Positions 8,692 to 18,325 of a stretch of DNA of 64,000 bases are shown here, one piece after another. Both the position numbers and the translations under genes were made by a program. The stretch spans positions 1-64,000 of the forward strand of contig NZ_FUHW01000037.1 of NCBI RefSeq assembly GCF_900163545.1. Reading direction: 5' to 3'. Origin of the DNA: Arthrobacter rhombi (lineage in GTDB: Bacteria > Actinomycetota > Actinomycetes > Actinomycetales > Micrococcaceae). The notes below the pieces were generated by a model. It saw only the letters and a program-made list of their open reading frames with translations, was not told where the DNA came from and did no database searches. The first letter of the stretch is position 1. Every line of letters begins with the position of its first letter.

Positions 8692-8729
8692 ACGACGCCG
8701 GTGCCCGCCCGCCCGGGCACCGGCGTCGT
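8692..8729 (+). terminator. 15-bp perfect hairpin between aceA and aceB
   Basis: ACGACGCCGGTGCCC (8692-8706) pairs exactly with 8715-8729 across an 8-base loop. No T run follows, so it may be a partial terminator or an mRNA processing/stability element that lowers aceB output relative to aceA. The aceB ribosome site (GAAGGAG) lies 14 bases after the stem. Confidence 0.65.
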
Positions 8730-8757
8730 CCCCCACCATTTTCGAAGGAGATCCGCC

Positions 8758-10395
<1,638 letters not shown>

Positions 10396-10468
10396 ATAGC
10401 CACCGCCCGCACCGTCACCCAGGTTCCCCCTCCATTGGACCCGGGGGCGGGGCGGGCGGCCCCCAAAC

Positions 10469-10515
10469 AACGACGGACCCCATGTGGCAGAGCAGCCGGG
10501 GTCCGTCGTTCTTTT
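10469..10515 (+). terminator. aceB intrinsic terminator
   Basis: AACGACGGACCCC (10469-10481) and its exact complement (10498-10510) form a 13-bp stem followed by CTTTT. It also lies just beyond the stop of the converging HTH gene (10526), so it may act in both directions. Confidence 0.85.
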
Positions 10516-10525
10516 ATCGGTGGGG

Positions 10526-10843
10526 CTAGATGTCGTCCTCGTAGGCGGGCCCGCCCTCGCCCTCCCAGGTTTCCAACCGGCGGACCTTCGACGCGTTGTA
10601 TTTGCGCCGGACCCCCCGTCCGGCATCCTCGTCCTCTTCGACGAAGACCGCGCCGTACTGCTCCAAGGCATGTCGCAGCATGGCGTTCTGTTCGAGGGTT
10701 AGATCCTGGTTGCCTTTTTCGAAGGCACGGATCTGTTGCTTCTCCAGCCCTGCAGCCCGGCCAATGACCTTGCTCGAGACCTGGGTGATGGCGCGGGCTG
10801 CCCGGGCCAGATCGGCGGGAATGAATGTTGATGGGTTCGTCAT
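10526..10843 (-). CDS. small XRE-like helix-turn-helix protein (105 aa)
   Basis: Residues 8-60 read as a compact helix-turn-helix: SSKVIGRAAGLEKQQIRAFEKGNQ has the XRE pattern, followed by LTLEQNAMLRHALEQYGAVFVEEDE. The C-terminal third is charged and probably disordered (RRKYNASKVRRLETWEGEGG). Many such single-domain proteins are DNA-binding regulators with a distinctive GAVFVEED-type ending. The ATG at 10843 has only a weak ribosome site. It is isolated and converges with aceB. Confidence 0.65.
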   Translation of the reverse strand: MTNPSTFIPADLARAARAITQVSSKVIGRAAGLEKQQIRAFEKGNQDLTLEQNAMLRHALEQYGAVFVEEDEDAGRGVRRKYNASKVRRLETWEGEGGPAYEDDI

Positions 10844-10963
10844 GAGTTGATCATCCCAGTCTTCGTCGGCGAAGTCAGTTGCCCCGGCCACGCGGGGGAA
10901 CGCCAGTAGGCTGGATGACGGCCCCGGACGGACCGGATGGCCGGAAAGGTGGGGAGCAAGCCC

Positions 10964-11584
10964 ATGGACATCACCTCCGGGGACGGCGTCGATGCGCCCA
11001 CCGGCGAACTGCCGGGTCAGGGATCGTCGGCAGCATGGGCCGTCACCTACCTCTTCTCTCCTGTCGTCCTGGTGAGCGCCTATCTGCTGCTGATGCCGTG
11101 GCGAAGTCCGGAAACCACCTGGCTGCAGGCCGTCGTGGCCCTGGTCTTCACCACGGGTCTGCCCTGGTTGGGCGTGGTGTGGATGAGGCATAGCGGGCGA
11201 GTCACCGATCTGCATGTTCGCGAGCGGTCCCAACGCTGGCCGGTTTTCGTTCTCGCCGGGGCCTCCCTGCTCGTCGGTTGTGGTGTTTTGCTGCTGCTGC
11301 GCGCGCCGGCGGCGGTCTTCACTACGCTGGCCCTGATTCTGGCCGGGCTGCTGATCTGCCTGGTGGTGAACCTGCGCTGGAAGATCTCCGTCCATACGGC
11401 GGTCGCCGCCTTCATCTGGCTCACCGTCTTCTCCGGCCCGGACTGGGGTCCGGCAGCCGCCTTGTTCATGACCCTTCTGGTCGGTTGGTCCCGCCTGGAA
11501 CTCCGACGCCATACTCCCGGCCAGGTGCTCGCCGGTGCGCTGGTGGGTTGTGCAGTATTCGTGGCCGGTTTGGCCCTCTCCTGA
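10964..11584 (+). CDS. PAP2-like integral membrane phosphatase family protein
   Basis: 206 aa with about six membrane segments. The phosphatase motifs can be recognised: VRERSQRWP (degenerate motif 1), KISVHTAVAAF (motif 2, SVHTA) and SRLELRRHTPGQVLAGALVG (motif 3, with R and H). These fit the membrane PA-phosphatase family, which dephosphorylates lipid phosphates such as undecaprenyl diphosphate or phosphatidic acid. Motif 1 departs from the KxxxxxxRP consensus, so activity is not certain. The ATG at 10964 follows GGGGAG by 7 bases; an upstream ATG at 10937 has no ribosome site. Confidence 0.75.
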   Translation: MDITSGDGVDAPTGELPGQGSSAAWAVTYLFSPVVLVSAYLLLMPWRSPETTWLQAVVALVFTTGLPWLGVVWMRHSGRVTDLHVRERSQRWPVFVLAGASLLVGCGVLLLLRAPAAVFTTLALILAGLLICLVVNLRWKISVHTAVAAFIWLTVFSGPDWGPAAALFMTLLVGWSRLELRRHTPGQVLAGALVGCAVFVAGLALS

Positions 11585-11699
11585 ACGGCTGATCCACACG
11601 GGCTGGTGCCCGCACCCGCCGTCGGCAGAACGCTTATAAGATGGCGGAAACCACCCGCCAGGGCCCGGGCCCCGGCGCAAAACTTGTGAATGGAGCACG

Positions 11700-12632
11700 A
11701 TGGTACTTCGCGTTTTGGTCCCTTCCGCCGCGTTGGCGCACGACATCAGCGGCCCGGGAGTCCAAGCCATCATCTGGCATATCGACACCGATACCTCCCC
11801 TGCCCCGGCAGCCGATGTCCTAGTCACCGAGCGGCCCCGCTTCCCGGCCCACCGTTCCCGGGTCTCGGCCATCCCCGGCCTGCGTCACGTCCACCTGCTG
11901 TCCATCGGCTACGAATGGGTCCTGGAGCATCTGCCTGCCGGGACCACGCTGAGCAATTCGCGGGGGGCCGTCGAAGACGCCACCGCCGAACATGCCCTGG
12001 CCCTCATCCTCGCGTCCTTACGCGATCTTCCGGTCGCAGCCCAACAGCAACACCGGCATCACTGGTCGCCGCTGTGGACCAGCTCGTTGCATGGTTCGGT
12101 GGTCATGGTTCTGGGCTATGGCGGGGTGGGCCAGGAAGTGGCTGCCCGATTAGAGCCCTTCCGTCCGGCGGCAGTACTTCCCGTCGCCAGCCGCCAACGC
12201 ACCACCGCAACCGGAGTGCAGGTGCACGAGACGCAGGAGCTGCCGGCGCTTCTGCCCCGGGCCGACGTCGTCGTGGTGACCCTGCCCCACCAGGAAAGCA
12301 CCGAACGGCTCGTGGACGCCGCCTTCCTGGCCGCGATGGGCGACGGCGCCCTCTTGGTGAACATCGGCCGCGGCGCGGTCGTGGACACCGACGCATTGGT
12401 CGCCGAATTGCAGGCCGGCCGGTTACGGGCCGCCCTGGATGTCACCGACCCGGAGCCGCTACCGGCCGGGCATCCGCTCTGGGACGCCCCCGGATGCCTA
12501 CTCACCCCGCATATGGCCGGGAACACCCATGAATTTTTGCGCCGGTCCGCGGCCTTGACCGTCGAGCAGGTCCGCCGTCTGGCCAGTGGCCGGGAACCTC
12601 TCCACCTGGTGCGGTCAACGCCCTGCTCGTAG
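11700..12632 (+). CDS. D-isomer specific 2-hydroxyacid dehydrogenase
   Basis: 310 aa. The NAD(P)-binding Rossmann motif GYGGVGQEVAARL is near residue 139. The signature NIGRGAVVDTDALVAELQAGR and the catalytic block ALDVTDPEPLPAGHPLW...TPHMAG (with the conserved Glu and His) follow in order. The family reduces 2-oxoacids (glyoxylate, hydroxypyruvate, phenylpyruvate) to D-2-hydroxyacids or the reverse. ATG with GGAG 5 bases upstream. It has no operon partner; a second, distinct member of the family is at 49108-50124. Confidence 0.9.
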   Translation: MVLRVLVPSAALAHDISGPGVQAIIWHIDTDTSPAPAADVLVTERPRFPAHRSRVSAIPGLRHVHLLSIGYEWVLEHLPAGTTLSNSRGAVEDATAEHALALILASLRDLPVAAQQQHRHHWSPLWTSSLHGSVVMVLGYGGVGQEVAARLEPFRPAAVLPVASRQRTTATGVQVHETQELPALLPRADVVVVTLPHQESTERLVDAAFLAAMGDGALLVNIGRGAVVDTDALVAELQAGRLRAALDVTDPEPLPAGHPLWDAPGCLLTPHMAGNTHEFLRRSAALTVEQVRRLASGREPLHLVRSTPCS

Positions 12633-12735
12633 CGCCGGGAGGTAGCAGACCGGTGCGCCAAAAACCAGTCAAAAGTCGCGAATTTCCGGGCTCTTTGCGC
12701 CTCTGGCCGCGCTTGAGCCAACAGCGTAAACCCAG

Positions 12736-12765
12736 TTTGCAACTTACTGTCCTGAGGACAAGAAT
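12736..12765 (+). promoter_or_regulatory. promoter with a palindromic operator in the spacer
   Basis: TTGCAA (12737-12742), a 17-base spacer and AAGAAT (12760-12765) form a plausible promoter for the YhgE-like gene. The spacer ends with a perfect palindrome TGTCCT-G-AGGACA (12748-12760), a likely repressor site. Confidence 0.45.
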
Positions 12766-12804
12766 AGGTTTTTCGGCACCACGAGCAGTTAGAGGTCCAC
12801 CCGT

Positions 12805-14118
12805 ATGCAGAACAGCCCGGTCACCTACGCAGAGAAAGCCGAGCCGGGCAGATTCCGCCGCTGGTACTCCTCGCTCCACCCCTCCCTGCAGCTCATCGGC
12901 ATGCAACTGTATATGCCGCTGTTCTTCATCATCATGTTCTCGCTGTGCTACATCGCTGCGTTCAATCACATCGCCCCGCATGACATCCCGGTTGCCGTTA
13001 ATGGCCCGACGGCCAGCATCCAGAAGATCGCCGACGAGGCAGTTCCCGGAGGCGTCGAATACCTCCACTACGACGACGCCGCTTCCATCCGCGAGGCGGT
13101 AGTGACCGGGGAAGTCGGCGCCGGTTTCGACACCGAGACCCACACGATTCTGCTCGCCGGCGCCCACCAAGCACAGGCCTCGGCCATTCTGCCCGAACTG
13201 CTCTCCCCGCTGCTGGGTGCCCCCGACAATCCTCCAGCGGTCGAGGACCTGGCCCCGCTGCCCGCGGGGGACGTGGGGATGACCCCCATGTATTTGATGC
13301 TCGTGATGTGCATTGCCGGCTACCTGACCGCCATGTTCATCGGCATGATGGGTGGGCCGCTGCGACATAAGACCCGACTCTCCGTCATCGTCGGCCTGGC
13401 GCTGGTGCTCTCCCTGCTCATCGACGTGCTGGTCGTCCCGGTCCTGGGTGCCATCTCCGGGGAGTTCTTCCTGCCGCTCTGGGGGCTGATGTGGGCCTGG
13501 ATCGTGGCCGTCGGGCTGGCGGTCAACGGGCTGAGCTACTTCTTCGGCAGGTTCATCACGATGCCCGCCCTGACCATCTTCGTTTTCGTCTCCATCCCCG
13601 CCTCCGGGGCTGCCTTCCCCGAATGGCTGATGCCCCAGCCGTTCAGGGCCTTGAATCCCTTCGTTGTGGGTAGCGGGATCACCGAAATGCTCAAACGGAT
13701 GATCTACGACGTCGGCCCCGGGTACTGGCGGGGCTGGATCATGTTGGTCGCCTATGCCGGCATCGGACTGCTGCTGGCCTGGGTGGGCAAACGGAGGTGG
13801 GAGAACAAGCGGGTGCACAACATCACCACCGGGGCCACCACCATGTTCGGGGACGCGCAGGCCGCCAACCGCACCTTCATGATCGCCGAACGTGACGAGG
13901 TCCTCTCCCGTCACGGACTGGAATCCACCGAAACCGGGACCATCATGGTCGTCGACCACCCGGGGGCCAGTCGAGCGGACTGGAACCCCGACGACGACGC
14001 CCAACGACGGGGCGGTGGCCCCGACCCAACGCCCACCGACCCGAGCTTCGACAGCGGGCCCTCGGGGCTGGAATCCGACTTCTCCAGCCTGCCCCGGCCA
14101 CCCAAGCACCGGGAATAG
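12805..14118 (+). CDS. YhgE/DUF3533-type ABC-2-like membrane protein
   Basis: 437 aa. There is one N-terminal membrane segment (LFFIIMFSLCYIAAF, about 38-52), then an extracytoplasmic domain of about 115 residues (IPVAVNGPTASIQKIADE...). Five more segments follow from residue 168 on, and then a hydrophilic 100-residue C-terminal tail rich in Asp, Pro and Gly. This layout (TM1, outer domain beginning with AVNGP, ABC-2-like bundle) is that of YhgE/Pip and DUF3533 proteins. These are linked to export of lipids or ESX substrates, but no cargo is known here. A palindromic operator lies in its promoter. Confidence 0.72.
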   Translation: MQNSPVTYAEKAEPGRFRRWYSSLHPSLQLIGMQLYMPLFFIIMFSLCYIAAFNHIAPHDIPVAVNGPTASIQKIADEAVPGGVEYLHYDDAASIREAVVTGEVGAGFDTETHTILLAGAHQAQASAILPELLSPLLGAPDNPPAVEDLAPLPAGDVGMTPMYLMLVMCIAGYLTAMFIGMMGGPLRHKTRLSVIVGLALVLSLLIDVLVVPVLGAISGEFFLPLWGLMWAWIVAVGLAVNGLSYFFGRFITMPALTIFVFVSIPASGAAFPEWLMPQPFRALNPFVVGSGITEMLKRMIYDVGPGYWRGWIMLVAYAGIGLLLAWVGKRRWENKRVHNITTGATTMFGDAQAANRTFMIAERDEVLSRHGLESTETGTIMVVDHPGASRADWNPDDDAQRRGGGPDPTPTDPSFDSGPSGLESDFSSLPRPPKHRE

Positions 14119-14172
14119 TCGCGCCCCCACGTGCCGTTGACCCCCGTGTCCCCCCATCTCAGGAGTACCCCC

Positions 14173-15246
14173 ATGGATCTGTTTGCCCCGCTCACCCTCG
14201 GCGACCTCGACCTGCCCAACCGGCTGGTCATGGCGCCACTGACCCGGTCACGTTCACGCGTTGACGGGGTACCCAACGACGACGTCGTGGAGTATTACCG
14301 CCAACGGGCCTCGATGGGCCTGATCGTCAGTGAAGGAACCTACCCCAGCCAGACCGGCCAGGGATTCGTTCGCCAGCCCGGACTGGTCACCGACGAACAG
14401 GTCGCCGGTTGGAAGCGCGTCACCGACGCCGTCCATGCCGAAGGCGGACTGATCATCGCCCAGGTCATGCACGCCGGGCGGGTCACCCACCCCGATATCA
14501 CCGGCACCGACGATATCGTGGCTCCCAGTTCGATCGCCGTGGACGGCACGACCCGCACCTACACCGGTAAGCAGCCCTACCCGGCCCCGCGGTCGCTGGG
14601 AACCTCCGAGCTGGCCGGCATCGTGGAGGAGTTCGTCCAGGCCTCGAACAACGCGATCGCCGCGGGCTTCGACGGGGTGGAACTCCACGGCGCCAACGGC
14701 TACCTGCTCCATGAATTTCTGGCCCCCTCGGCCAATACGCGCACCGACGCATACGGCGGGTCCCCGGAAAACCGGGCCCGCCTGGTCATCGAGGTGGCCA
14801 CCGCGGTGGCCGGAGCCATTGGTGCCGGACGGACCAGCCTGCGGATCTCCCCGGAACACAACGTCCAAAGCACCCTGGAGGAGGATCACGACGACGTCGC
14901 GGCCACCTACGGCGCCCTGGTCGACGGAATTGCCCCGCTGGGACTGTCCGCGCTGAGCATCCTGCATCGGGAGCCGACCGGGGAGCTGGCGCAGGACCTT
15001 CGTTCACGCTTCGGTGGCCCCGTGTTGTTGAACTCGGGGTTCGCGGCCATCACCACCGTCGAAGACGCCCGGGAACTGACCTCCAGCGGCTGGGGCGACG
15101 CCGTCGTCGTGGGCCGCCCCGCGATCGCCAACCCCGATTTGGTGCGTCGCTGGCGTGAAGACCTGCCGCTGAACGAGCCAAACCAGGCGACCTTCTACAC
15201 CGAAGGACCCACCGGGTACATCGACTACCCGTTCTGGCAGAACTAG
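14173..15246 (+). CDS. old yellow enzyme family alkene reductase (NemA-like)
   Basis: 357 aa FMN TIM barrel. Visible motifs are MAPLTRSRS at the N-terminus, MHAGRVTHPD, and the signature GVELHGANGYLLHEFLAPSANTRTDAYGGS near residues 165-200. Members reduce activated C=C bonds in quinones, enones and nitro compounds with NAD(P)H. The His of HGANGY is present, but the usual His/Asn-His pair is not obvious, so substrate range cannot be predicted. The ATG at 14173 follows CAGGAG. It starts 54 bases after the membrane protein gene and may share its transcript. Confidence 0.92.
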   Translation: MDLFAPLTLGDLDLPNRLVMAPLTRSRSRVDGVPNDDVVEYYRQRASMGLIVSEGTYPSQTGQGFVRQPGLVTDEQVAGWKRVTDAVHAEGGLIIAQVMHAGRVTHPDITGTDDIVAPSSIAVDGTTRTYTGKQPYPAPRSLGTSELAGIVEEFVQASNNAIAAGFDGVELHGANGYLLHEFLAPSANTRTDAYGGSPENRARLVIEVATAVAGAIGAGRTSLRISPEHNVQSTLEEDHDDVAATYGALVDGIAPLGLSALSILHREPTGELAQDLRSRFGGPVLLNSGFAAITTVEDARELTSSGWGDAVVVGRPAIANPDLVRRWREDLPLNEPNQATFYTEGPTGYIDYPFWQN

Positions 15247-15300
15247 CAGCCACCCGGTAGCCGCGGGAATAGTCGACGGCGCGGAGAGGTTGAAGTATCC

Positions 15301-16032
15301 ATGACTTCTCCGCGCCTTTCCGTCGATATCTGGTCCGATATTTCCTGCCCCTGGTGTTTCATCGGCAAACGCCGTTTCGAAGCAGCCCTGGCCACGCTTC
15401 CCTTCCGCGACAGCGTGGACGTGACCTGGCACAGCTACCAGCTCGATCCCTCGCTGCCGGCCCACTACGACGGCACCGAATTCGAATACCTTTCAGAAAA
15501 GAAGGGGATGGATCCGGACCAGGTGAAGCAGATGCTTGAACACGTCGCCGCACAGGCGGCCGAAGAGGGACTTCACTACGATTTCGGGAACCTCAAGGTG
15601 GCCAACTCGTTCACCGCCCACCGATTGCTGCATCTGGCCGCCGCCCACGGGGTGGCCGGTCAGGTCAAGGAGGCGCTGCTCTCCGCCCAGTTCGAACAGG
15701 GCCTTGATACCGGGGAGGCAGCAGTGCTGCGCCGGATCGGCACCGCAGCGGGACTGGCCGAGGAGGACGTCGTGGGTGTCGTGGAATCGGATCGGTACAC
15801 CGCGGAGGTCCAGGCCGACGTCGCCCAGGCCCGCGCCTTGGGTGTTACCGGTGTGCCGTTCTTCGTCCTGGACATGAAGTACGGGATCTCGGGGGCCCAA
15901 CCGGCAGAGGTTTTCGCGGAGGCGCTGACCACCGCGTGGAACGAGATCTCGCCGCTGTCCATGGTCAACGCAGGACATGATGCCACCACCGGAACGGACG
16001 CCCCGGCCTGCGGACCGGAGGGCTGCAACTAG
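15301..16032 (+). CDS. FrnE-type DsbA-family dithiol oxidoreductase
   Basis: 243 aa, cytoplasmic (no signal peptide). It starts SVDIWSDISCPWCFIGKRRFE: the CPWC redox motif at residues 16-19 and the following IGKRRFE are typical of FrnE. GVTGVPFFV supplies the cis-Pro loop. The C-terminus ends ACGPEGCN, the extra Cys pair characteristic of FrnE. Homologues act in oxidative-stress tolerance or polyketide tailoring. It lies 54 bases after the alkene reductase, another redox enzyme, in the same direction. Confidence 0.92.
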   Translation: MTSPRLSVDIWSDISCPWCFIGKRRFEAALATLPFRDSVDVTWHSYQLDPSLPAHYDGTEFEYLSEKKGMDPDQVKQMLEHVAAQAAEEGLHYDFGNLKVANSFTAHRLLHLAAAHGVAGQVKEALLSAQFEQGLDTGEAAVLRRIGTAAGLAEEDVVGVVESDRYTAEVQADVAQARALGVTGVPFFVLDMKYGISGAQPAEVFAEALTTAWNEISPLSMVNAGHDATTGTDAPACGPEGCN

Positions 16033-16063
16033 CAGGACCCGCCGGCCGCCGTCGTCCCTTCGG

Positions 16064-16813
16064 CTATTTGTCCTTTGTTTCGGGGGCCGGTGAGGGTTTG
16101 GCCTTTTCGGTGGCAGCAGCAGATTCCTTGGCTTGCTTGCGGGCTTCCTTCACCGCGATCGGGCAGCTGAGCTGACCGCCGGCAGTATCGACCTTCTTCT
16201 GTGGCACCATCGATTCGGGTTTGTACTTCTTGCCGATCACGAAGTCGATGGTGTCGGCGCTGCGTTTGGGCTTCTTCACGTATTCCGTGCCCTTGATATG
16301 GCGTTGGACGCTCAGTGCGTTGGCCCTGCCCTTGGTCCCCGAAACCACGGTGCCCACCACCTTGGGGTTCTTCAACTTCCCGTTGGCGACCTTGCCGATT
16401 TTGAAACCGCGCTCCTTCAGGGACTGTGCCGTGGCTGCGGCGAGCCCGGCAGTCGTGGTCGCGTTGTAGACGTTGACCGTGATGTCCTTCGGCTGGGCAT
16501 ATTTCAGCTCTTCCTGCGGGCAGACGGCGGCAGCCGGATCCTTGGCCTGCGCTGTTGCCGTTGCCGTTGCCGCCGGCGCGGGTTCAAGAGCCGGGATGAC
16601 AATTTCCCCGGTCTTGACCAGGTAGGCGAGCACGAGTGCGGTGATCACCAGGGCGACCAGCAGGCCCAACACCATGCCGTGCAGCAGCCGACGGCGGTAG
16701 TAGCGCGGATTCTCCACCCGTTCGGGATCGTTATCCGAGAACCCCTCATCCAGATCTTCCTCGGTGACGATCCGTTGGCCATGCCAATCGGTCGGGTCGC
16801 GTTCGTCGCTCAT
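16064..16813 (-). CDS. LytR C-terminal (LytR_C) domain membrane protein
   Basis: 249 aa. An acidic cytoplasmic N-terminus is followed by YYRRRLLHG and one membrane helix (residues about 44-67). After an Ala/Thr linker comes an extracytoplasmic LytR_C domain (ITVNVYNATTTAGLAAATAQSLKERGFKIGKVAN...), which ends in a Lys/Ala-rich tail. LytR_C domains occur alone or after LCP ligase domains and bind or shape cell-wall polymers. The start ATG is 5 bases downstream of the next gene's stop, so the two are one operon. Confidence 0.88.
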   Translation of the reverse strand: MSDERDPTDWHGQRIVTEEDLDEGFSDNDPERVENPRYYRRRLLHGMVLGLLVALVITALVLAYLVKTGEIVIPALEPAPAATATATAQAKDPAAAVCPQEELKYAQPKDITVNVYNATTTAGLAAATAQSLKERGFKIGKVANGKLKNPKVVGTVVSGTKGRANALSVQRHIKGTEYVKKPKRSADTIDFVIGKKYKPESMVPQKKVDTAGGQLSCPIAVKEARKQAKESAAATEKAKPSPAPETKDK

Positions 16814-16817
16814 GGGG

Positions 16818-17117
16818 TCACGAATCCAAGACCAGGACGCGGGCGTGCATCACCGAACGCTGGTGCAAGGCCGTCCTGACGGCCCGGTGGAGACCGTCCT
16901 CCAGGTACATGGTGCCTTGCCACTCCACCACATGCGGGAAGAGGTCCCCGAAGAACGTGGAGTCCTCGGCCAACAACGCCGCCAGGTCCAGGGTCGCCTT
17001 GGTGGTCACCAATTCATCGAGGCGCACCTGACGAGGGGCAACGACTGCCCAGTCCTTCGGCGTCACGAGGTTGTGGTCGGGATATGGGCGGGATTCGCCG
17101 ACTGCTTTGAAGATCAC
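16818..17117 (-). CDS. conserved actinobacterial ~100-aa protein (VapB-like annotation in relatives)
   Basis: 99 aa: IFKAVGESRPYPDH at the start, RQVRLDELVTTKATLDL in the middle and MYLEDGLHRAVRTALHQR near the end. I recognise this as a protein widely conserved in Actinobacteria next to LytR_C genes. Automated annotations often call it a VapB-family antitoxin, but there is no toxin gene here and the sequence lacks an obvious DNA-binding motif. The EDGLHRAVRTAL segment recalls ParB/Srx-type folds. Function unknown; co-transcribed with the LytR_C gene. Confidence 0.75.
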   Translation of the reverse strand: MIFKAVGESRPYPDHNLVTPKDWAVVAPRQVRLDELVTTKATLDLAALLAEDSTFFGDLFPHVVEWQGTMYLEDGLHRAVRTALHQRSVMHARVLVLDS

Positions 17118-17264
17118 TGCTCCAGCTTAGGGAACACCACCCCAATGTGAAACGACGACCTGCCGGTGCACCCTGTCAAGGGTTCTGACATACGAGGCAA
17201 TATGACGGAACGGGGCGTAACCGTTGCTGTCCAGCCATGGCCAACACGCCCTAACGTTACGGCC

Positions 17265-18287
17265 ATGAACTTTGTGCGAACCTCAGTGCCCGTTCTTGAT
17301 TTCTCGACGGCCCGCCAAGCCGACGGCTGCTTCAACCCCGACTTCATCGACACCCTGCGTGCCGCAAGCCATCAGGTCGGGTTCTTTCAACTCACCGGAT
17401 TCGGTGCCGCCGAAGGCCAGACCCAGGAACTGCTGCAGACCATGGAGGCCTTCTTCAACCTGCCCCTGGCCGAACGACTGAAGCTGGACAACCGCACCTC
17501 GGCCCAGTTCCGCGGCTACACCCGGCTGGGCAAGGAAATGACCCAGGGCCGGGCCGACTCCAGGGAACAGATCGACTACGGCCCCGCACGAGACAAACTC
17601 GACAGCTACCCGCAGGAGCGCCCCTACCTGAACCTGCAGGGCCCCAACCAGTGGCCGGACGCTTTCCCCGAACTTGAGCGCGTGGCCATGGCCTGGGCCG
17701 AGCTGATGTCGCGGGTCGGTGCGGAACTCCTCGCAGCGATCTCCGTGTCGCTGGGACTGCCCGAAAACCATTTCGAGGCACCGTTCCAGCACAGCCCGGC
17801 CTGGATGGGCAAGCTGGTCCACTACGTCGGAGGTCAGGTCCCCGAGGCCGGGAGCCAAGGTGTGGGCCTGCACGCAGACTATGGTTTCGTGACCCTGCTG
17901 CTCCAGGACGAGGTCGGCGGGCTGGAGGTCCAACCGTACGGGCAGGAGGACTGGATTCCGGTGGAACCGATCCCCGGCGCGCTGGTCGTCAACCTCGGTG
18001 AAATGCTTGAAGTCGCGACCAACGGCTACCTGATGGCCACGATCCACCGGGTGACGGCACCACCAGCCGGCGTCGACCGCTATTCGGTTCCCTTCTTCTG
18101 GTCCCCCCGACTGGATGCGGTGATCGATACGGTCCCGCTCCCGCCGGAGTTGGCCGCCCAGGCCCGCGGTGTCTCCGACGACCCGACCAATCCGATGCTC
18201 TCCTCCTACGGCGCCAACGTTCTCAAGGGGTGGTTGCGGGCCCATCCGGAAACCGCAGCCATCCACTATCCCGATCTGGCGACCTAG
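17265..18287 (+). CDS. isopenicillin N synthase-like 2-oxoglutarate/Fe(II) oxygenase
   Basis: 340 aa. The N-terminal DIOX_N-like half begins VPVLDFSTA. The C-terminal 2OG-Fe(II) half carries the iron triad His203-x-Asp205 (GLHADYGFVTLL) and His261 (ATIHRVTAP), and the 2OG-binding Arg272-x-Ser (RYSVPFF). All catalytic residues are present. Family members hydroxylate or cyclise small molecules; bacterial ones often act in secondary metabolism or detoxification, and no specific substrate can be named. The start is taken at ATG 17265, where homology begins; an in-frame ATG at 17202 is possible. It is followed 38 bases later by an alcohol dehydrogenase. Confidence 0.88.
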   Translation: MNFVRTSVPVLDFSTARQADGCFNPDFIDTLRAASHQVGFFQLTGFGAAEGQTQELLQTMEAFFNLPLAERLKLDNRTSAQFRGYTRLGKEMTQGRADSREQIDYGPARDKLDSYPQERPYLNLQGPNQWPDAFPELERVAMAWAELMSRVGAELLAAISVSLGLPENHFEAPFQHSPAWMGKLVHYVGGQVPEAGSQGVGLHADYGFVTLLLQDEVGGLEVQPYGQEDWIPVEPIPGALVVNLGEMLEVATNGYLMATIHRVTAPPAGVDRYSVPFFWSPRLDAVIDTVPLPPELAAQARGVSDDPTNPMLSSYGANVLKGWLRAHPETAAIHYPDLAT

Positions 18288-18325
18288 GAGCGGTACTGCC
18301 CCGGAACCGGACGTAAGGTATTGCC

